Source of the DNA: Bosea beijingensis
GTDB taxonomy: Bacteria > Pseudomonadota > Alphaproteobacteria > Rhizobiales > Beijerinckiaceae
NCBI RefSeq assembly: GCF_030758975.1
Contig: NZ_CP132359.1
Coordinates: 3,555,283 to 3,619,282, forward strand
Direction of reading: 5' to 3'
Length of the DNA stretch: 64,000 nucleotides
The position numbers were made by a program, and so were the translations under genes. Below are positions 17,513 to 27,832 of the stretch, one piece after another. The notes beneath the pieces are model-generated. The model had not been told where the DNA came from. It worked only from the letters and a program-made list of their open reading frames with translations, and made no database searches. Position 1 is the stretch's first letter. Every line of letters starts with the position of its first letter.

Positions 17513-18415
17513 TCACTCCTTCACCGCGCCCGTCATGGACGCGACGTAGTAATCGACGAAGAAGGAATAGAGGATCGCGACCGGGATCGAGCCGAGCAGC
17601 GCGCCGGCCATCAGCGAGCCCCAGTGATAGACGTCGCCCTCGACGAGCTGGGTCAGGACCGCGACCGGAACCGTCTTCTTCTCCGCCGACTGGATGAAGG
17701 CGAGCGCATAGATGAACTCGTTCCAGGACAGGGTGAAGGCGAAGATGCCGGCCGAGATCAGTCCGGGCATGGCGAGCGGCAGGGTGATCCGCCACAGCGT
17801 CTGAAGCCGCGTCGCCCCGTCGATCATCGCGCACTCTTCGAGCTCATACGGGATCGACTTGAAATAGCCGATCAGGAGCCAGGTGCAGAACGGGATCAGG
17901 AAGGTCGGGTAGGTCAGGATCAGCGCCAGCGGCGAGTCGAACAGACCGAACTGGAAGATCAGCGTCGCCAGCGGAATGAACAGGATCGAAGGCGGCACGA
18001 GATAGGCGAGATAGATCGCCAGACCCACATATTGCGAGCCCTTGAAGCGCAGGCGCTGGATCGCATAGGCGGCAAGCACGCTGGAGAACAGCGACAGCGC
18101 CGTCGCCACCGCCGCGACCATCATCGTGGTCCACAGCCATTGCGGATAGTCGGTCTGGAAAAGCAGCTTGTTGATGTTCTCCAGCGTCGGCGACTTCACC
18201 CAGAACGGGTTGTTGTTCTTGTAGTCGAGCAGTTCGCCGTTCGGTTTGATCGCCGTGATCGCCATCCAGTAGAACGGGAACAGCAGCACGAGCACGAAGA
18301 CCGAGAGCGGCAGATAGAGCGTGATGAAGCGCCGCGGGCCGGACGACCAGTCGATGACGCCTTCCCGTTCCTTGTCCGTGAGTTGCGGGCGTGTGGCCAG
18401 GGTCTGATCAGTCAT
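17513..18415 (-). CDS. Carbohydrate ABC permease, MalG-like
   Basis: This 300-residue membrane protein has six predicted helices and the EAA loop (EECAMIDGATRLQTLWRITL) of CUT1-family sugar importers, where MalG-type subunits contact MalK. It begins 8 bases inside the end of the upstream MalF-like gene, a translational overlap typical of paired permeases. The sequence ends SMTGAVKE, matching the family's usual 'TAGAVKG' tail. Confidence 0.94.
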   Translation of the reverse strand: MTDQTLATRPQLTDKEREGVIDWSSGPRRFITLYLPLSVFVLVLLFPFYWMAITAIKPNGELLDYKNNNPFWVKSPTLENINKLLFQTDYPQWLWTTMMVAAVATALSLFSSVLAAYAIQRLRFKGSQYVGLAIYLAYLVPPSILFIPLATLIFQFGLFDSPLALILTYPTFLIPFCTWLLIGYFKSIPYELEECAMIDGATRLQTLWRITLPLAMPGLISAGIFAFTLSWNEFIYALAFIQSAEKKTVPVAVLTQLVEGDVYHWGSLMAGALLGSIPVAILYSFFVDYYVASMTGAVKE

Positions 18416-19364
18416 TGTCTTCCCCCTGCTGCCACTTGCGCCGGGACAGGCCGTAATAGCTGAACAGTGTCGCCATCACGAGGAACGGGATCATCGCCAC
18501 CGCGATCGCCGCGCCCTCGCCGAGCTGGCCGCCGGGAATGCCGCGCTGGAAGGCGAGGGTCGCCATCAGATGCGTGGCGTTGACCGGACCACCGCGGGTG
18601 ATCGCATAGACGAGCTGGAAATCGGTGAAGGTGAACAGCACCGAGAAGGTCAGCACCACCGCCAGGATCGGCATCAGCATCGGCAGCGTGACATGCCGGA
18701 AGCGCTGCCAGGAATTGGCGCCGTCGAGCATCGCCGCCTCATAGAGCGAGGGCGAGATCGTCTGCAGGCCCGCCAGCAGGCTGATCGCGACGAACGGAAT
18801 GCCGCGCCAGATATTGGCGGCCATCAGCGAGAACCGCGCCGCCCAGGGCTGGCCGAGGAAGTCGATATAGGTATCGCGCCAGCCGAGCACGTCGACCAGC
18901 ACATAGGAGATGATCGAGAACTGCGGATCGTAAATCCACCAGAAGGCGATCGCCGAAAGCACGGTCGGCACGATCCAGGGGATCAGGATGATCGCCCGGA
19001 GCAGCGACTTGAACGGCAGATGATTGTTGAGCAGCAGCGCCAGCCACAGGCCGAGCGCGAATTTCCCGAACGTCGCCACGCCCGTATAGAGCAGCGTGTT
19101 CCAGACCGAGGTGATGAACACCCGGTCATGCCAGAGCGACTCGAAGTTCTCGAAGCCGATGAAGATGCCCGGCCTGCCGATGCGCGTATCGGTGAAGGCG
19201 AGCCAGATCCCCAAGCCCAACGGGTAGCTGAGGAAGACCAGCAGGAAGCCCGCCGCCGGCAGCAGGCACAGGAAGATCAGGAACGGCTTGTTGTCGAACA
19301 GTCGCACCAGCCAGCTTTGCTGCAGGTTGTAGACGGTTCGCGATTCGGCGGCAGCTACGGCCAT
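18408..19364 (-). CDS. Carbohydrate ABC permease, MalF-like
   Basis: A 318-residue membrane protein with about six helices and an EAA loop (YEAAMLDGANSWQRFRHVTL), a MalF/UgpA-type subunit of a CUT1 importer. It pairs with the MalG-like protein whose gene overlaps its end. It starts 137 bases after the binding-protein gene; the gap shows no gene. Confidence 0.94.
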   Translation of the reverse strand: MAVAAAESRTVYNLQQSWLVRLFDNKPFLIFLCLLPAAGFLLVFLSYPLGLGIWLAFTDTRIGRPGIFIGFENFESLWHDRVFITSVWNTLLYTGVATFGKFALGLWLALLLNNHLPFKSLLRAIILIPWIVPTVLSAIAFWWIYDPQFSIISYVLVDVLGWRDTYIDFLGQPWAARFSLMAANIWRGIPFVAISLLAGLQTISPSLYEAAMLDGANSWQRFRHVTLPMLMPILAVVLTFSVLFTFTDFQLVYAITRGGPVNATHLMATLAFQRGIPGGQLGEGAAIAVAMIPFLVMATLFSYYGLSRRKWQQGEDND

Positions 19365-19501
19365 GGCGCCCTCGCGTTGGGGTCGACAGCGGCATCGGGC
19401 CGAAACGTGGAAGCCACGTCCCGGACAAGTCCGATGCGATTTTGCGTCGGCCGCCGGGCCAACCGGCGGCCGCTTGTCTCCGGATCAGCGCAGGGTGCGC
19501 A

Positions 19502-20806
19502 TCAGGTCCGGTAGTAGCGCTTGGCGCGGCGCTCGGCTTCCTTGGCAGCCTCTTCCGGCGTCGCCTGGCCGGCGCAGACGGACGCGACCATCTGGACGAC
19601 CACATATTCGGCGTTCACGGTGCCGGCGGCCTCGTTGATCGAGCCCTTGTAGCCGCTCCAGAGCGCACGTTCCCAGGTATCGCGATAGATCAGGATCTTG
19701 GGATCGCTCGACCAGACCTTGCTGTCGGCATAGCCCTTGAGCGGCTGCGCCCAGTATCCCGAAGAGCCGGTCAGCCACTTGTCGTAGTTCTCGCGCTCCA
19801 TCATGAAGCGCAGATAGGCCAGCGCGGCTTTCGGGAACTTGGTGTGCTTGAACGCCATGGCGTTGATGATCAGCGCCGGCTCCGAGGGACGCCCGAGCGG
19901 GCCGACCGGCATCATGGCATGGTTCAGGTCCTTGCCGATCGCCGCCGTCTTCTCGTCCTTCGAGTTCTTGATCGAGAAGTAGAGCGACACGCCGTTCTGG
20001 GTGACCGAGATTTCGCCGGCCGACAGCGCCTTGTTGTTGCTGATGTCTAGCCAGGACAGCGTGCCCGGAATGAAGGTCTCGTAGAGCGCCTTGGCGTATT
20101 TCAGCGCCTCGATCGTCTCCTTCGAGTTGATCGTGACCTTGTTGTTCTCGTCGACCATATGGCCGCCATGGGTCCAGACCAGCCAGTTGCAGAAGGCGTT
20201 GCCGTCGCCGACAGCGTTGCCGAGCGCGAAGCCGGCCGGATGGTTCTGCTCCTTGAGCTTGCGGCAGAGCTTGAGGAAGCCGTCCAGGTCCTTCGGAAAG
20301 GCGTCGAAGCCCGCTTCCTTGACATGGGATTCACGATAGACCGCCGGCGCGCCGGAGGCGCCCATCGGGATCGAGACCCACTGGTTGGTCTTGTCCTTCT
20401 TGCCGTACTTCTCGGCGATCGGGTACCAGCCGCCGTTCTTCTTGCCGAGATCATCGGCCAGCGCGGTGAGGTCGATCAGCTTGTCCGAGAAGATATGCGG
20501 GTCATCGGCCCAGCCGACGACGATATCGGGGCCGGCGCCGGTATTGGCGGTCACCGCTGTCTGCGGCCGCAGGTCCTCCCAGCCGGCATAGTCGACCTTG
20601 ACCTGCACGCCCGTCGCCTTGGTGAAGGCGGCGGTGTTCTCGTCGAAGATCTGCTGGTCGAGATCGACGAATTTGGTGGGGCGCAGGACGCGTAAGCTCG
20701 CGCCCTTCTCGATATCGGCCTGCGCAAAGGCCGAGGTGAGCGGCAAGGTCGCGCCCGCCGCGAGGCCGGCGCCGCCGATCAGAACGTCTCTTCTTGAAAT
20801 GCTCAT
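19502..20806 (-). CDS. Periplasmic sugar-binding protein of CUT1 ABC importer
   Basis: The 434-residue protein starts with a twin-arginine signal (SISRRDVLIGGAGLAAG, cleavage likely after AFAQ near residue 29) and continues as an extracellular solute-binding protein of the sugar group (KGASLRVLRPTKFVDLDQQI). I chose the ATG at 20806 because AGGAG lies about 9 bases upstream; the frame is open for 74 further codons but these are not protein-like. It is the second gene of the importer operon. Confidence 0.93.
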   Translation of the reverse strand: MSISRRDVLIGGAGLAAGATLPLTSAFAQADIEKGASLRVLRPTKFVDLDQQIFDENTAAFTKATGVQVKVDYAGWEDLRPQTAVTANTGAGPDIVVGWADDPHIFSDKLIDLTALADDLGKKNGGWYPIAEKYGKKDKTNQWVSIPMGASGAPAVYRESHVKEAGFDAFPKDLDGFLKLCRKLKEQNHPAGFALGNAVGDGNAFCNWLVWTHGGHMVDENNKVTINSKETIEALKYAKALYETFIPGTLSWLDISNNKALSAGEISVTQNGVSLYFSIKNSKDEKTAAIGKDLNHAMMPVGPLGRPSEPALIINAMAFKHTKFPKAALAYLRFMMERENYDKWLTGSSGYWAQPLKGYADSKVWSSDPKILIYRDTWERALWSGYKGSINEAAGTVNAEYVVVQMVASVCAGQATPEEAAKEAERRAKRYYRT

Positions 20807-21033
20807 GGAAACCGTCTCCTCCGTTGGCGGCAGCGGCCTGCATGGGACCACCGTCCTGCATGATTGGTGGGCGTTGACAGCAATCATCCGTCGCCCTGCC
20901 TTGCAGGGCGGCGAATTTCTTTGAGCCGGGCCGATCAGGCGTGAAACAGGCCGATCGGGAAAGCCGCTTCTGAACTCCGTATCCAGAACGCGCGCAATAC
21001 AGCCGGGCCGCATCGCGCCGGCTGGCACATGCC

Positions 21034-22086
<1,053 letters not shown>

Positions 22087-22226
22087 GCCGTCCTTCCCTG
22101 CTTTCCGTTCCCTGGTCGCTCCGCCCATCATGCAGGCGGCTCACGACCACAATCGGTTTCTTGTGACCGAATGATGAAAGAGTTATCGCCTGTTCCCGGC
22201 GATTGTCTCCGTTCCAATCTGCGATA

Positions 22227-22237
22227 AAGTCATACGA
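22227..22237. promoter_or_regulatory. Candidate GntR (FadR-type) operator
   Basis: On the minus strand the site reads TCGTATGACTT, matching eight of the nine fixed or near-fixed positions of the TNGTNNNACNA pattern known for FadR-subfamily GntR regulators. It lies between the sugar ABC operon and the divergent GntR gene, where an autoregulatory and operon-controlling operator would be expected. This is a single short match. Confidence 0.3.
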
Positions 22238-22325
22238 TAGAAGCGGCCCTGTCAAGCGCCGCCACAGCCTTCGCAATGCCGCAAATTCAGGCTGGCCGGA
22301 GGCGCCCGAGGGAGGGGCACCAGCG

Positions 22326-23102
22326 ATGCGGGTACGCGACTTCTCGCGGCCGACGACGCTCAATCCGGACCGGCTTTTCGGCCAGGTCGCCCAGAAGCTC
22401 GCCGTCGCGATCATCACCGGCCGCGTCCGGGCGGGCGAGGTCCTGCCGAACGAGGACGATCTGCGCTCTGAGATCTCGGTCTCGCGCACGGCCTATCGCG
22501 AGGCGGTCAAGATCCTGACGGCCAAGGGCCTGGTCGAGGCCCGCCCGAAAAGCGGCACGAGGGCCGCACCGCGCGAGCGCTGGAACTTGCTCGATCCGGA
22601 CGTGCTGTCCTGGCATTTCGAGGCCGATCCGAACGAGAAATTCATCCGCGATCTCTTCGAGTTGCGCCGTTTCGTCGAGCCCAGCGCGGCCCGCCTCGCC
22701 GCGCAGCGCCGGACCTCGGCCGACATTGCGCGCATCGAAGCCGCCTATCGTGGCATGGCCGATGGCGCGCCCTATGCCGAGAGCACGATCCGGGCCGATC
22801 TCGCCTTCCACGAAGCGATCTTCGCCGCCTGCCAGAACGCCGCGCTGCAATGCCTCTCCAGCGCGGTCATCGCCACGCTGCAATGGTCATTGCTGCTCAA
22901 GACCGGCGACGAGGCCGCCTATATCGAATCCTTGCCCGATCACGAACATGTCCTGCTCGCCATCATCGACCGCGACGGCGACCTTGCTTCGGCCCGCATG
23001 GCCGGCCTCGTGATCGACAGCCTGAACACCACGCTCGCCTCGCTTGGCACGCATGTCGCCACGGAGACTGGGAAAATCGCCAGAATAAAGCATACTAAAT
23101 GA
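22326..23102 (+). CDS. GntR-family regulator, FadR/FCD subfamily
   Basis: The 258-residue protein has an N-terminal winged helix (LPNEDDLRSEISVSRTAYRE) and a C-terminal all-helical FCD ligand domain (RDLFELRRFVEPSAARLAA, ADLAFHEAIFAA, and LPDHEHVLLAI with metal-binding D/H positions). FCD regulators usually sense organic acids or sugar acids. ATG 22326 has GGGAGGGG about 8 bases upstream. It is divergent from the sugar importer and followed by a 2-hydroxyacid dehydrogenase gene, consistent with sugar-acid control. Confidence 0.93.
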   Translation: MRVRDFSRPTTLNPDRLFGQVAQKLAVAIITGRVRAGEVLPNEDDLRSEISVSRTAYREAVKILTAKGLVEARPKSGTRAAPRERWNLLDPDVLSWHFEADPNEKFIRDLFELRRFVEPSAARLAAQRRTSADIARIEAAYRGMADGAPYAESTIRADLAFHEAIFAACQNAALQCLSSAVIATLQWSLLLKTGDEAAYIESLPDHEHVLLAIIDRDGDLASARMAGLVIDSLNTTLASLGTHVATETGKIARIKHTK

Positions 23103-23249
23103 GCGCCTCGCTCAATCGACGGGGCGTGATCGGATAGCGCTCATGCGACGACGGGGCTAGGCCGCTCCGGCAGGTCGCGTCATTCCATTTTAATCGATTC
23201 AGACAAGCCGAATCAACGACCTTCGCCACCACAGACGGACAGCTCGACA

Positions 23250-24224
23250 ATGACAGCCTCCACCAAGCCCGAAATCGTCCAGACCGGCCCGCTGATGGCC
23301 TATGCCGCCGACCAGCTCAAGGCGCGCTTCACCGTCCATGAATTGTGGAAGGCGGCCGATCGCGCCGCCCTGCTGCGCGAGGTCGCCGATCGCGTCCGCG
23401 GCGTCGCCGCCGGCGGCGGGCATAGCCGCGTCGATGGCGCGCTGTTCGACGCACTGCCCAAGCTCGAGGTCATCTCCAGCTTCGGCGTCGGCTACGACCA
23501 TGTCGACGCGGCCGAGGCCGGCAAGCGCGGCCTCGTCGTCACCAACACGCCCGACGTCCTGACCGACGAGGTTGCCGATCTCGCGCTCGGCCTGCTGATC
23601 GCCACCGTCCGCCAGCTCCCGCAGGTCGACCGCTACCTGCGCGAAGGCAAGTGGCTGCAGGGCAATTACCCGCTCACCACCTCGCTGCGCGGCCGCAAGG
23701 TCGGCATCGTCGGCCTCGGCCGCATCGGCAAGGCCGTGGCGCAGCGCGTCGAGGCCTTCGGCCTGCCGGTGGTCTATCACGGCCGCTCGCGCCAGCCCGA
23801 CGTGTCCTATCCCTATTACCCCTCGCTGGTCGACATGGCCGCCGATGTCGATACGCTGATCTCCGTCGCACCGGGCGGTGCCTCGACCCATCACATCATC
23901 AATGCCGAGGTACTGAAGGCGCTGGGTCCCAACGGCATCCTGGTCAATGTCGGCCGCGGCACCGTGGTCGACGAGCAGGCCCTGATCAAGGCGCTCAACG
24001 ACAGGACCATCCTCTCCGCCGGCCTCGACGTCTTCGAGGACGAGCCGCGCGTGCCCGCCGAGCTGATCGCGATCGAGCATGCCGTGCTGCTGCCTCATGT
24101 CGGCTCGGCCTCGGTCCATACCCGCGAGGCGATGGGCCAGCTTCTGGTCGACAACATGGTTTCATGGTTCGATGGCAAGGGCCCGCTGACGCCCGTGTCG
24201 GAGACACCATGGAAAAAGGCCTGA
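23250..24224 (+). CDS. D-2-hydroxyacid dehydrogenase (glyoxylate/hydroxypyruvate reductase type)
   Basis: This 324-residue NAD(P)H enzyme has the D-2-hydroxyacid dehydrogenase architecture: a catalytic domain split around a Rossmann fold with GLGRIGKAVAQR, then the catalytic arginine region NVGRGTVVDE, the glutamate region DVFEDEP, and the catalytic histidine in LPHVGSASVHT. Such enzymes reduce glyoxylate, hydroxypyruvate or similar 2-keto acids. It is downstream of the GntR gene (147-base gap) and could serve the same sugar-acid pathway. Confidence 0.93.
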   Translation: MTASTKPEIVQTGPLMAYAADQLKARFTVHELWKAADRAALLREVADRVRGVAAGGGHSRVDGALFDALPKLEVISSFGVGYDHVDAAEAGKRGLVVTNTPDVLTDEVADLALGLLIATVRQLPQVDRYLREGKWLQGNYPLTTSLRGRKVGIVGLGRIGKAVAQRVEAFGLPVVYHGRSRQPDVSYPYYPSLVDMAADVDTLISVAPGGASTHHIINAEVLKALGPNGILVNVGRGTVVDEQALIKALNDRTILSAGLDVFEDEPRVPAELIAIEHAVLLPHVGSASVHTREAMGQLLVDNMVSWFDGKGPLTPVSETPWKKA

Positions 24225-25003
24225 TCCATCGGCTGCTGCCGCTGCTGATCCTCGCCGCCGGTGCGCTGCCGGCGGCTGCCCAGACGGCGCCGCTGCCACG
24301 CGGCGCCGACAAGGCACCGGATGCGATCCGCCGCTGGCTCGGTGCCTGGGACCTCGCCCTCGCCGATGCGTCGAGAAGCTGCACCATCACGCTGGGCGCG
24401 GAAGCTGCCGGCAACCGGCGCCAGTTGCGCTTCCCCGCCACCTGCCGGCGCGCATTGCCCGTCCTCGACACGGCCGCATCCTGGACGCTGAACGGCAGCG
24501 GGCAGCCCCAGATCATGGATGCCGGCGGCAAGGAACTCGTCGGCTTCCAGAGCGGCACGCCCGAAACCGGGCTCGACGGCAAGGGCAGCGATGGCAAGGC
24601 CTACAAGCTGGCCTCGCGCGACCACCCGCGCGTTGCGCCGCGAAGCCCGCAGAATGCGGCGGCGACCGCGGCCCAGCGCATCACCGTCGTCGATCCCGCA
24701 ACGGCGCCGGCGCCCGACAGCGTGCCGGGGCGCTATGTCCTGATGCGCCAGCAGAACCGCGAGGCCTGCCGCCTCGTGCTCTCGCCCGCAGCCGCCGATG
24801 GTCGCCATCCCGCCGCCTTCGAGGGCCTGTGCCCGGATACCGGGCTGACCATCTTCGATCCCGTCGGCTGGCGTTATGCCGGCGGCCGCCTGACGCTCGT
24901 CGCGCGCCGGGGCCACGGCACCGACCTCGTCTTCGAGAACGGTCAGTGGCGCAAGGACCCCGCGGTCGGCGCGCCGCTCCTGATGCGCAAACTCACGCAA
25001 TAA
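24209..25003 (+). CDS. Secreted protein with two AprI/Inh (metalloprotease-inhibitor-type) domains
   Basis: The 264-residue protein has a signal peptide (cleavage near PAAAQ, residue 25). Two repeats follow, at about 42-135 and 173-262. Each has the W/Y-x-L ... C ... C pattern of the AprI/Inh beta-barrel: C58/C79 in the first and C187/C208 in the second, both 21 residues apart, suggesting one disulfide per domain. Classical inhibitors of serralysin proteases have one domain of about 100 residues and are encoded beside the protease; no protease is nearby. The ATG overlaps the previous gene by 16 bases. Confidence 0.82.
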   Translation: MEKGLIHRLLPLLILAAGALPAAAQTAPLPRGADKAPDAIRRWLGAWDLALADASRSCTITLGAEAAGNRRQLRFPATCRRALPVLDTAASWTLNGSGQPQIMDAGGKELVGFQSGTPETGLDGKGSDGKAYKLASRDHPRVAPRSPQNAAATAAQRITVVDPATAPAPDSVPGRYVLMRQQNREACRLVLSPAAADGRHPAAFEGLCPDTGLTIFDPVGWRYAGGRLTLVARRGHGTDLVFENGQWRKDPAVGAPLLMRKLTQ

Positions 25004-25004
25004 C

Positions 25005-25032
25005 ACGCATGGCGGGCTCAGCCGGCCATGCG
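25005..25032. terminator. Hairpin between convergent genes
   Basis: CGCATGGC at 25006-25013 pairs with GCCATGCG at 25025-25032, with further GC pairs inside. It occupies the short space between the stop codons of the AprI/Inh gene and hppD and could end transcription on either side. There is no clear U-tract. Confidence 0.4.
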
Positions 25033-25042
25033 GTTCGCCTGG

Positions 25043-26176
25043 TTACTCAGCCGCAGCCGGGCTCAGCACGCCCCGGCGGATCTGATCTTCCTCGATCGAT
25101 TCGAAGAGCGCGCGGAAATTGCCCTCGCCAAAGCCGTCATCGCCCTTGCGCTGGATGAACTCGAAGAAGATCGGCCCGACCACGGTGGCAGAGAATATCT
25201 GAAGCAGCACCTTGCTCATCCGGCCCTGCTTCTCGCCGAGCGCGACCGCGCCCTCGCCGTCGATCAGGATGCCGTTCTCCTTCAATCGCGCGACCGGCTC
25301 GCCATGGTTCGGCACGCGGGCATCGACCTTCTCGTAATAGGTCGCGGGCGGTGACGGCATGAAGGGCAGGCCATTGCCGCGCAAGGCCTCGACGCTGGCA
25401 TAGATGTCGCGCGAGCCCATCGCGACATGCTGGATGCCCTCGCCCTTGTATTGGCGCAGGTATTCCTCGATCTGGCTCTTGTCGTCGAGCGACTCGTTGA
25501 TGGGAATGCGAATCTTGCCGCAAGGCGAGGTCAGCGCCCGCGAGATCAGGCCGGTCAGCTTGCCCTCGATGTTGAAGAAGCGGATTTCGCGGAAATTGAA
25601 CAGGTTGCCGTACCAGCCGGCCCAATGGTCCATGCGGCCGCGGATGACGTTATGGGTGAGGTGGTCGAGATAATAGAGCCCGGCCTGCTCCGGATGGGGA
25701 TCGCGCTCGCCGAGCCATTCGAAATCGACGTCCCAGATCGAGCCCTTCTCGCCGTAGCGATCGACGAAGTAGAGCAGCGACCCGCCGATGCCGCGCACGG
25801 CGGGTATGGCGAGCTCGCCCGGCCCGATCGCACTCTCATAGGGTTCGGCGCCGAGCGACACTGCCCGCTCGAAAGCATGCTTGGCATCGACGACACGGAA
25901 GGCCATGGCGCAGGCGCAGGGACCGTGCTCGGCCGCGAAGGCCTGGGCGAAGGAATCGGGCTCGGCATTGACGACGAAATTGACGTCACCCTGCCGGTAG
26001 AGCGTCACCTGCTTCGAGCGGTGGCGAGCGACCTTGGTGAAGCCCATCGTCTCGAACAGCGCGCCGAGCTTCTCCGGCTCGGGATGGGCGAACTCGACGA
26101 ACTCGAAACCGTCGGTTCCCATCGGGTTGGCGGCCGAAATCGCGGGCGGGGCGGCATCGTGCGGAAACGGACCCAT
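25043..26176 (-). CDS. hppD: 4-hydroxyphenylpyruvate dioxygenase
   Basis: This 377-residue non-haem iron enzyme converts 4-hydroxyphenylpyruvate to homogentisate in tyrosine degradation. The three iron ligands are visible: H172 (DHLTHNV), H250 (QHVAMG) and E339 (FFEFIQRKG), followed by the family C-terminal signature [13 protein letters not shown]. The ATG at 26176 is preferred over the one two codons upstream because AGGAGG then sits 7 bases away instead of one. No homogentisate dioxygenase gene is adjacent. The divergent Lrp-type regulator probably controls it. Confidence 0.96.
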   Translation of the reverse strand: MGPFPHDAAPPAISAANPMGTDGFEFVEFAHPEPEKLGALFETMGFTKVARHRSKQVTLYRQGDVNFVVNAEPDSFAQAFAAEHGPCACAMAFRVVDAKHAFERAVSLGAEPYESAIGPGELAIPAVRGIGGSLLYFVDRYGEKGSIWDVDFEWLGERDPHPEQAGLYYLDHLTHNVIRGRMDHWAGWYGNLFNFREIRFFNIEGKLTGLISRALTSPCGKIRIPINESLDDKSQIEEYLRQYKGEGIQHVAMGSRDIYASVEALRGNGLPFMPSPPATYYEKVDARVPNHGEPVARLKENGILIDGEGAVALGEKQGRMSKVLLQIFSATVVGPIFFEFIQRKGDDGFGEGNFRALFESIEEDQIRRGVLSPAAAE

Positions 26177-26220
26177 GGGCATTCCTCCTGTCTGCTCTCG
26201 TCGGGATCACCCATGATCAC

Positions 26221-26249
26221 GCAAACTGGAGGCGTGTTGCGTGCAAACT
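26221..26249. promoter_or_regulatory. Direct GCAAACT repeats, candidate Lrp-type operator
   Basis: GCAAACT occurs at 26221-26227 and 26243-26249, 22 bases apart (two helical turns), inside the 133-base intergenic region of hppD and the divergent regulator. The downstream flank is AT-rich (GATTGAATTTGAATTTTC). A third copy, GCAAACTG, lies just after the regulator gene at 26793-26800. The helical phasing suits a multimeric Lrp-family regulator; binding is inferred. Confidence 0.35.
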
Positions 26250-26309
26250 TGATTGAATTTGAATTTTCTATGCATGATCCGCGCATCGAAATGTAGAGTG
26301 ACGCACCAT

Positions 26310-26780
26310 ATGGCCACGCTTGACGCACTCGACTGGCGCCTGCTTGACGCGCTCCAGAACGATGCCTCTCTCACCAATGCGGCTTTGGCCGAAACGGTTG
26401 GCCTCTCGGCCAGCCAGGTCTCGCGCCGCCGTCAACGGCTGGAGCAGGAGGGCGTCATCCGCGGCTATCGCGCGGCGCTTGAGCCCTCCGCCGTCGGCCT
26501 CGGTGTCATCGTCTTCATCCATGTCGCGCTCGACACGCATACGCGCGACAACGCCCGACGCTTCCGTGACCTCGTGCGCCTGACGCCCGCGATCCTCGAG
26601 GCCCATGCCCTCACCGGTGAAGCGGATTACCTGTTGAAGGTCGCGGTGGGCGACCTCAAGGCGCTGGCACGGCTGGTCAACGAAATCCTGATGCCCCACG
26701 AAAGCGTCGCCCGCGTCCGCTCCGAGATCGCGCTGGAAACGTTGAAGGAGCCGGGCGTGCTGCCGCTGCCGATGACATAA
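26310..26780 (+). CDS. Lrp/AsnC-family regulator, probable regulator of hppD
   Basis: The 156-residue protein has the N-terminal helix-turn-helix (LDWRLLDALQNDASLTNAAL, then ETVGLSASQVSRRRQRLE) and the C-terminal RAM ligand domain with the AHALTGEADYLLKV motif. Lrp/AsnC proteins respond to amino acids. Its position divergent from hppD implies it senses tyrosine, phenylalanine or a keto acid derived from them. ATG 26310 gives the normal family length; an open frame continues 19 codons upstream. Confidence 0.93.
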   Translation: MATLDALDWRLLDALQNDASLTNAALAETVGLSASQVSRRRQRLEQEGVIRGYRAALEPSAVGLGVIVFIHVALDTHTRDNARRFRDLVRLTPAILEAHALTGEADYLLKVAVGDLKALARLVNEILMPHESVARVRSEIALETLKEPGVLPLPMT

Positions 26781-26879
26781 GCCTGCTGCTATGCAAACTG
26801 GCGCCTTGGTCACGCCGTTTTCATGCGGCTGATCGATCCCGACTGCGCGGCAGGAGCGCCGCCAACAGGAGAAACCTAG

Positions 26880-27767
26880 ATGTTCAATGCCAAATCCCTG
26901 CTCGACGCCCTGATCAGCGCCGGCAGCCAGGCGGGCGCACAGGCAGGGCAGCAAGGCGGAATCGGCGGCATGCTCGGCGGGCTGGCCGATCAGGTCCAGC
27001 GTTCGGGTGGGCTCGGCGGTCTGGCAGGCCAGATCCTCACCCAGGCGACGCAAGGCCTTGGCGACGCGGCGCGCCAGACCGGCGTGCAGCAGGGCGCCGG
27101 CGATGCGCTCGGCCGGGTCACCGGCGGCCGGACCCCGGACCAATTGATCGAGCAGGCCAAGGGCGTGTTCAGCAGCAACCCGGCCCTGGCGACGGCAGTG
27201 CTCGGTGGCCTCGGCGCGCTCGTCTTCGGAACCTCGACCGGCCGCTCGGTTGCCGGCTCGGCGGCCAAGCTAGGCGGCCTCGCCCTGATCGGCGGCCTCG
27301 CCTACAAGGCCTATCAGAACTACCAGGCCGGCAAGCCGCTGCTCAATGCCGCCCAGCCTCAGGACGTTCTGCCGGCCCCGGCCGGAACCGGCTTCGAGCC
27401 GCAGGCCGCGACCGAGGCCACCGCCCTCATCTTCATCCGTGCGATGATCGCGGCAGCGGCTGCCGACGGCCATATCGACGATGAAGAGCAGCGCGCCATC
27501 CTCGGCGGCCTGAAGGAAGCCGGCCTCGATCAGGAGGCGCATGAATGGCTGGCGAAGGAGATGGCTAAGCCCGCTTCGATCGACGCGCTGGTCGAGGCGG
27601 CCGAAAGTCCCGAACTCGCCGCGCAGATCTATACGGCGGCGCGCATCGCCATCAATCCGGACAATGCCGCCGAGAAGGACTTCCTGGCGGGCCTCGCCGG
27701 CGCGCTCGGCCTTGATGCCGAACTCGTCGCCAATATCGACGCCGCCGCCAGCGCCGCCAAGGTCTGA
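26880..27767 (+). CDS. DUF533 (YebE-like, TerB-type fold) protein
   Basis: The 295-residue protein begins MFNAKSLLDALISAG, has a Gly/Gln/Ala-rich low-complexity region (about 15-105), one likely transmembrane segment (roughly 104-140, PALATAVLGGLGALVFGTST), and a C-terminal acidic helical domain with ADGHIDDEEQRAIL resembling tellurite-resistance TerB. The family is annotated DUF533/YebE and its function is not known. GGAGAAACCTAG upstream of ATG 26880 is a good ribosome site. It is followed by strong hairpins, so it seems monocistronic. Confidence 0.9.
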   Translation: MFNAKSLLDALISAGSQAGAQAGQQGGIGGMLGGLADQVQRSGGLGGLAGQILTQATQGLGDAARQTGVQQGAGDALGRVTGGRTPDQLIEQAKGVFSSNPALATAVLGGLGALVFGTSTGRSVAGSAAKLGGLALIGGLAYKAYQNYQAGKPLLNAAQPQDVLPAPAGTGFEPQAATEATALIFIRAMIAAAAADGHIDDEEQRAILGGLKEAGLDQEAHEWLAKEMAKPASIDALVEAAESPELAAQIYTAARIAINPDNAAEKDFLAGLAGALGLDAELVANIDAAASAAKV

Positions 27768-27773
27768 CGGCCT

Positions 27774-27813
27774 CGGCCGGCGCCCGATCGCGGCGCCGGC
27801 CGCCTCGGGCTTT
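27774..27813 (+). terminator. Strong hairpin after DUF533 gene
   Basis: GGCCGGCGCC (27775-27784) pairs perfectly with GGCGCCGGCC (27792-27801) around a 7-base loop, and a short GGGCTTT follows. It lies 7 bases after the stop codon, as a rho-independent terminator would, although the U-tract is only three bases. Confidence 0.55.
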
Positions 27814-27832
27814 CGCGGAACGCGGAAGCCCG
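27806..27832. terminator. Second hairpin in tandem
   Basis: CGGGCTTTCGCG (27806-27817) pairs with CGCGGAAGCCCG (27821-27832), one G-T pair, with a GAA triloop. It starts inside the tail of the previous hairpin. The two may act as a double terminator or the second may be a processed RNA end. Confidence 0.45.
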
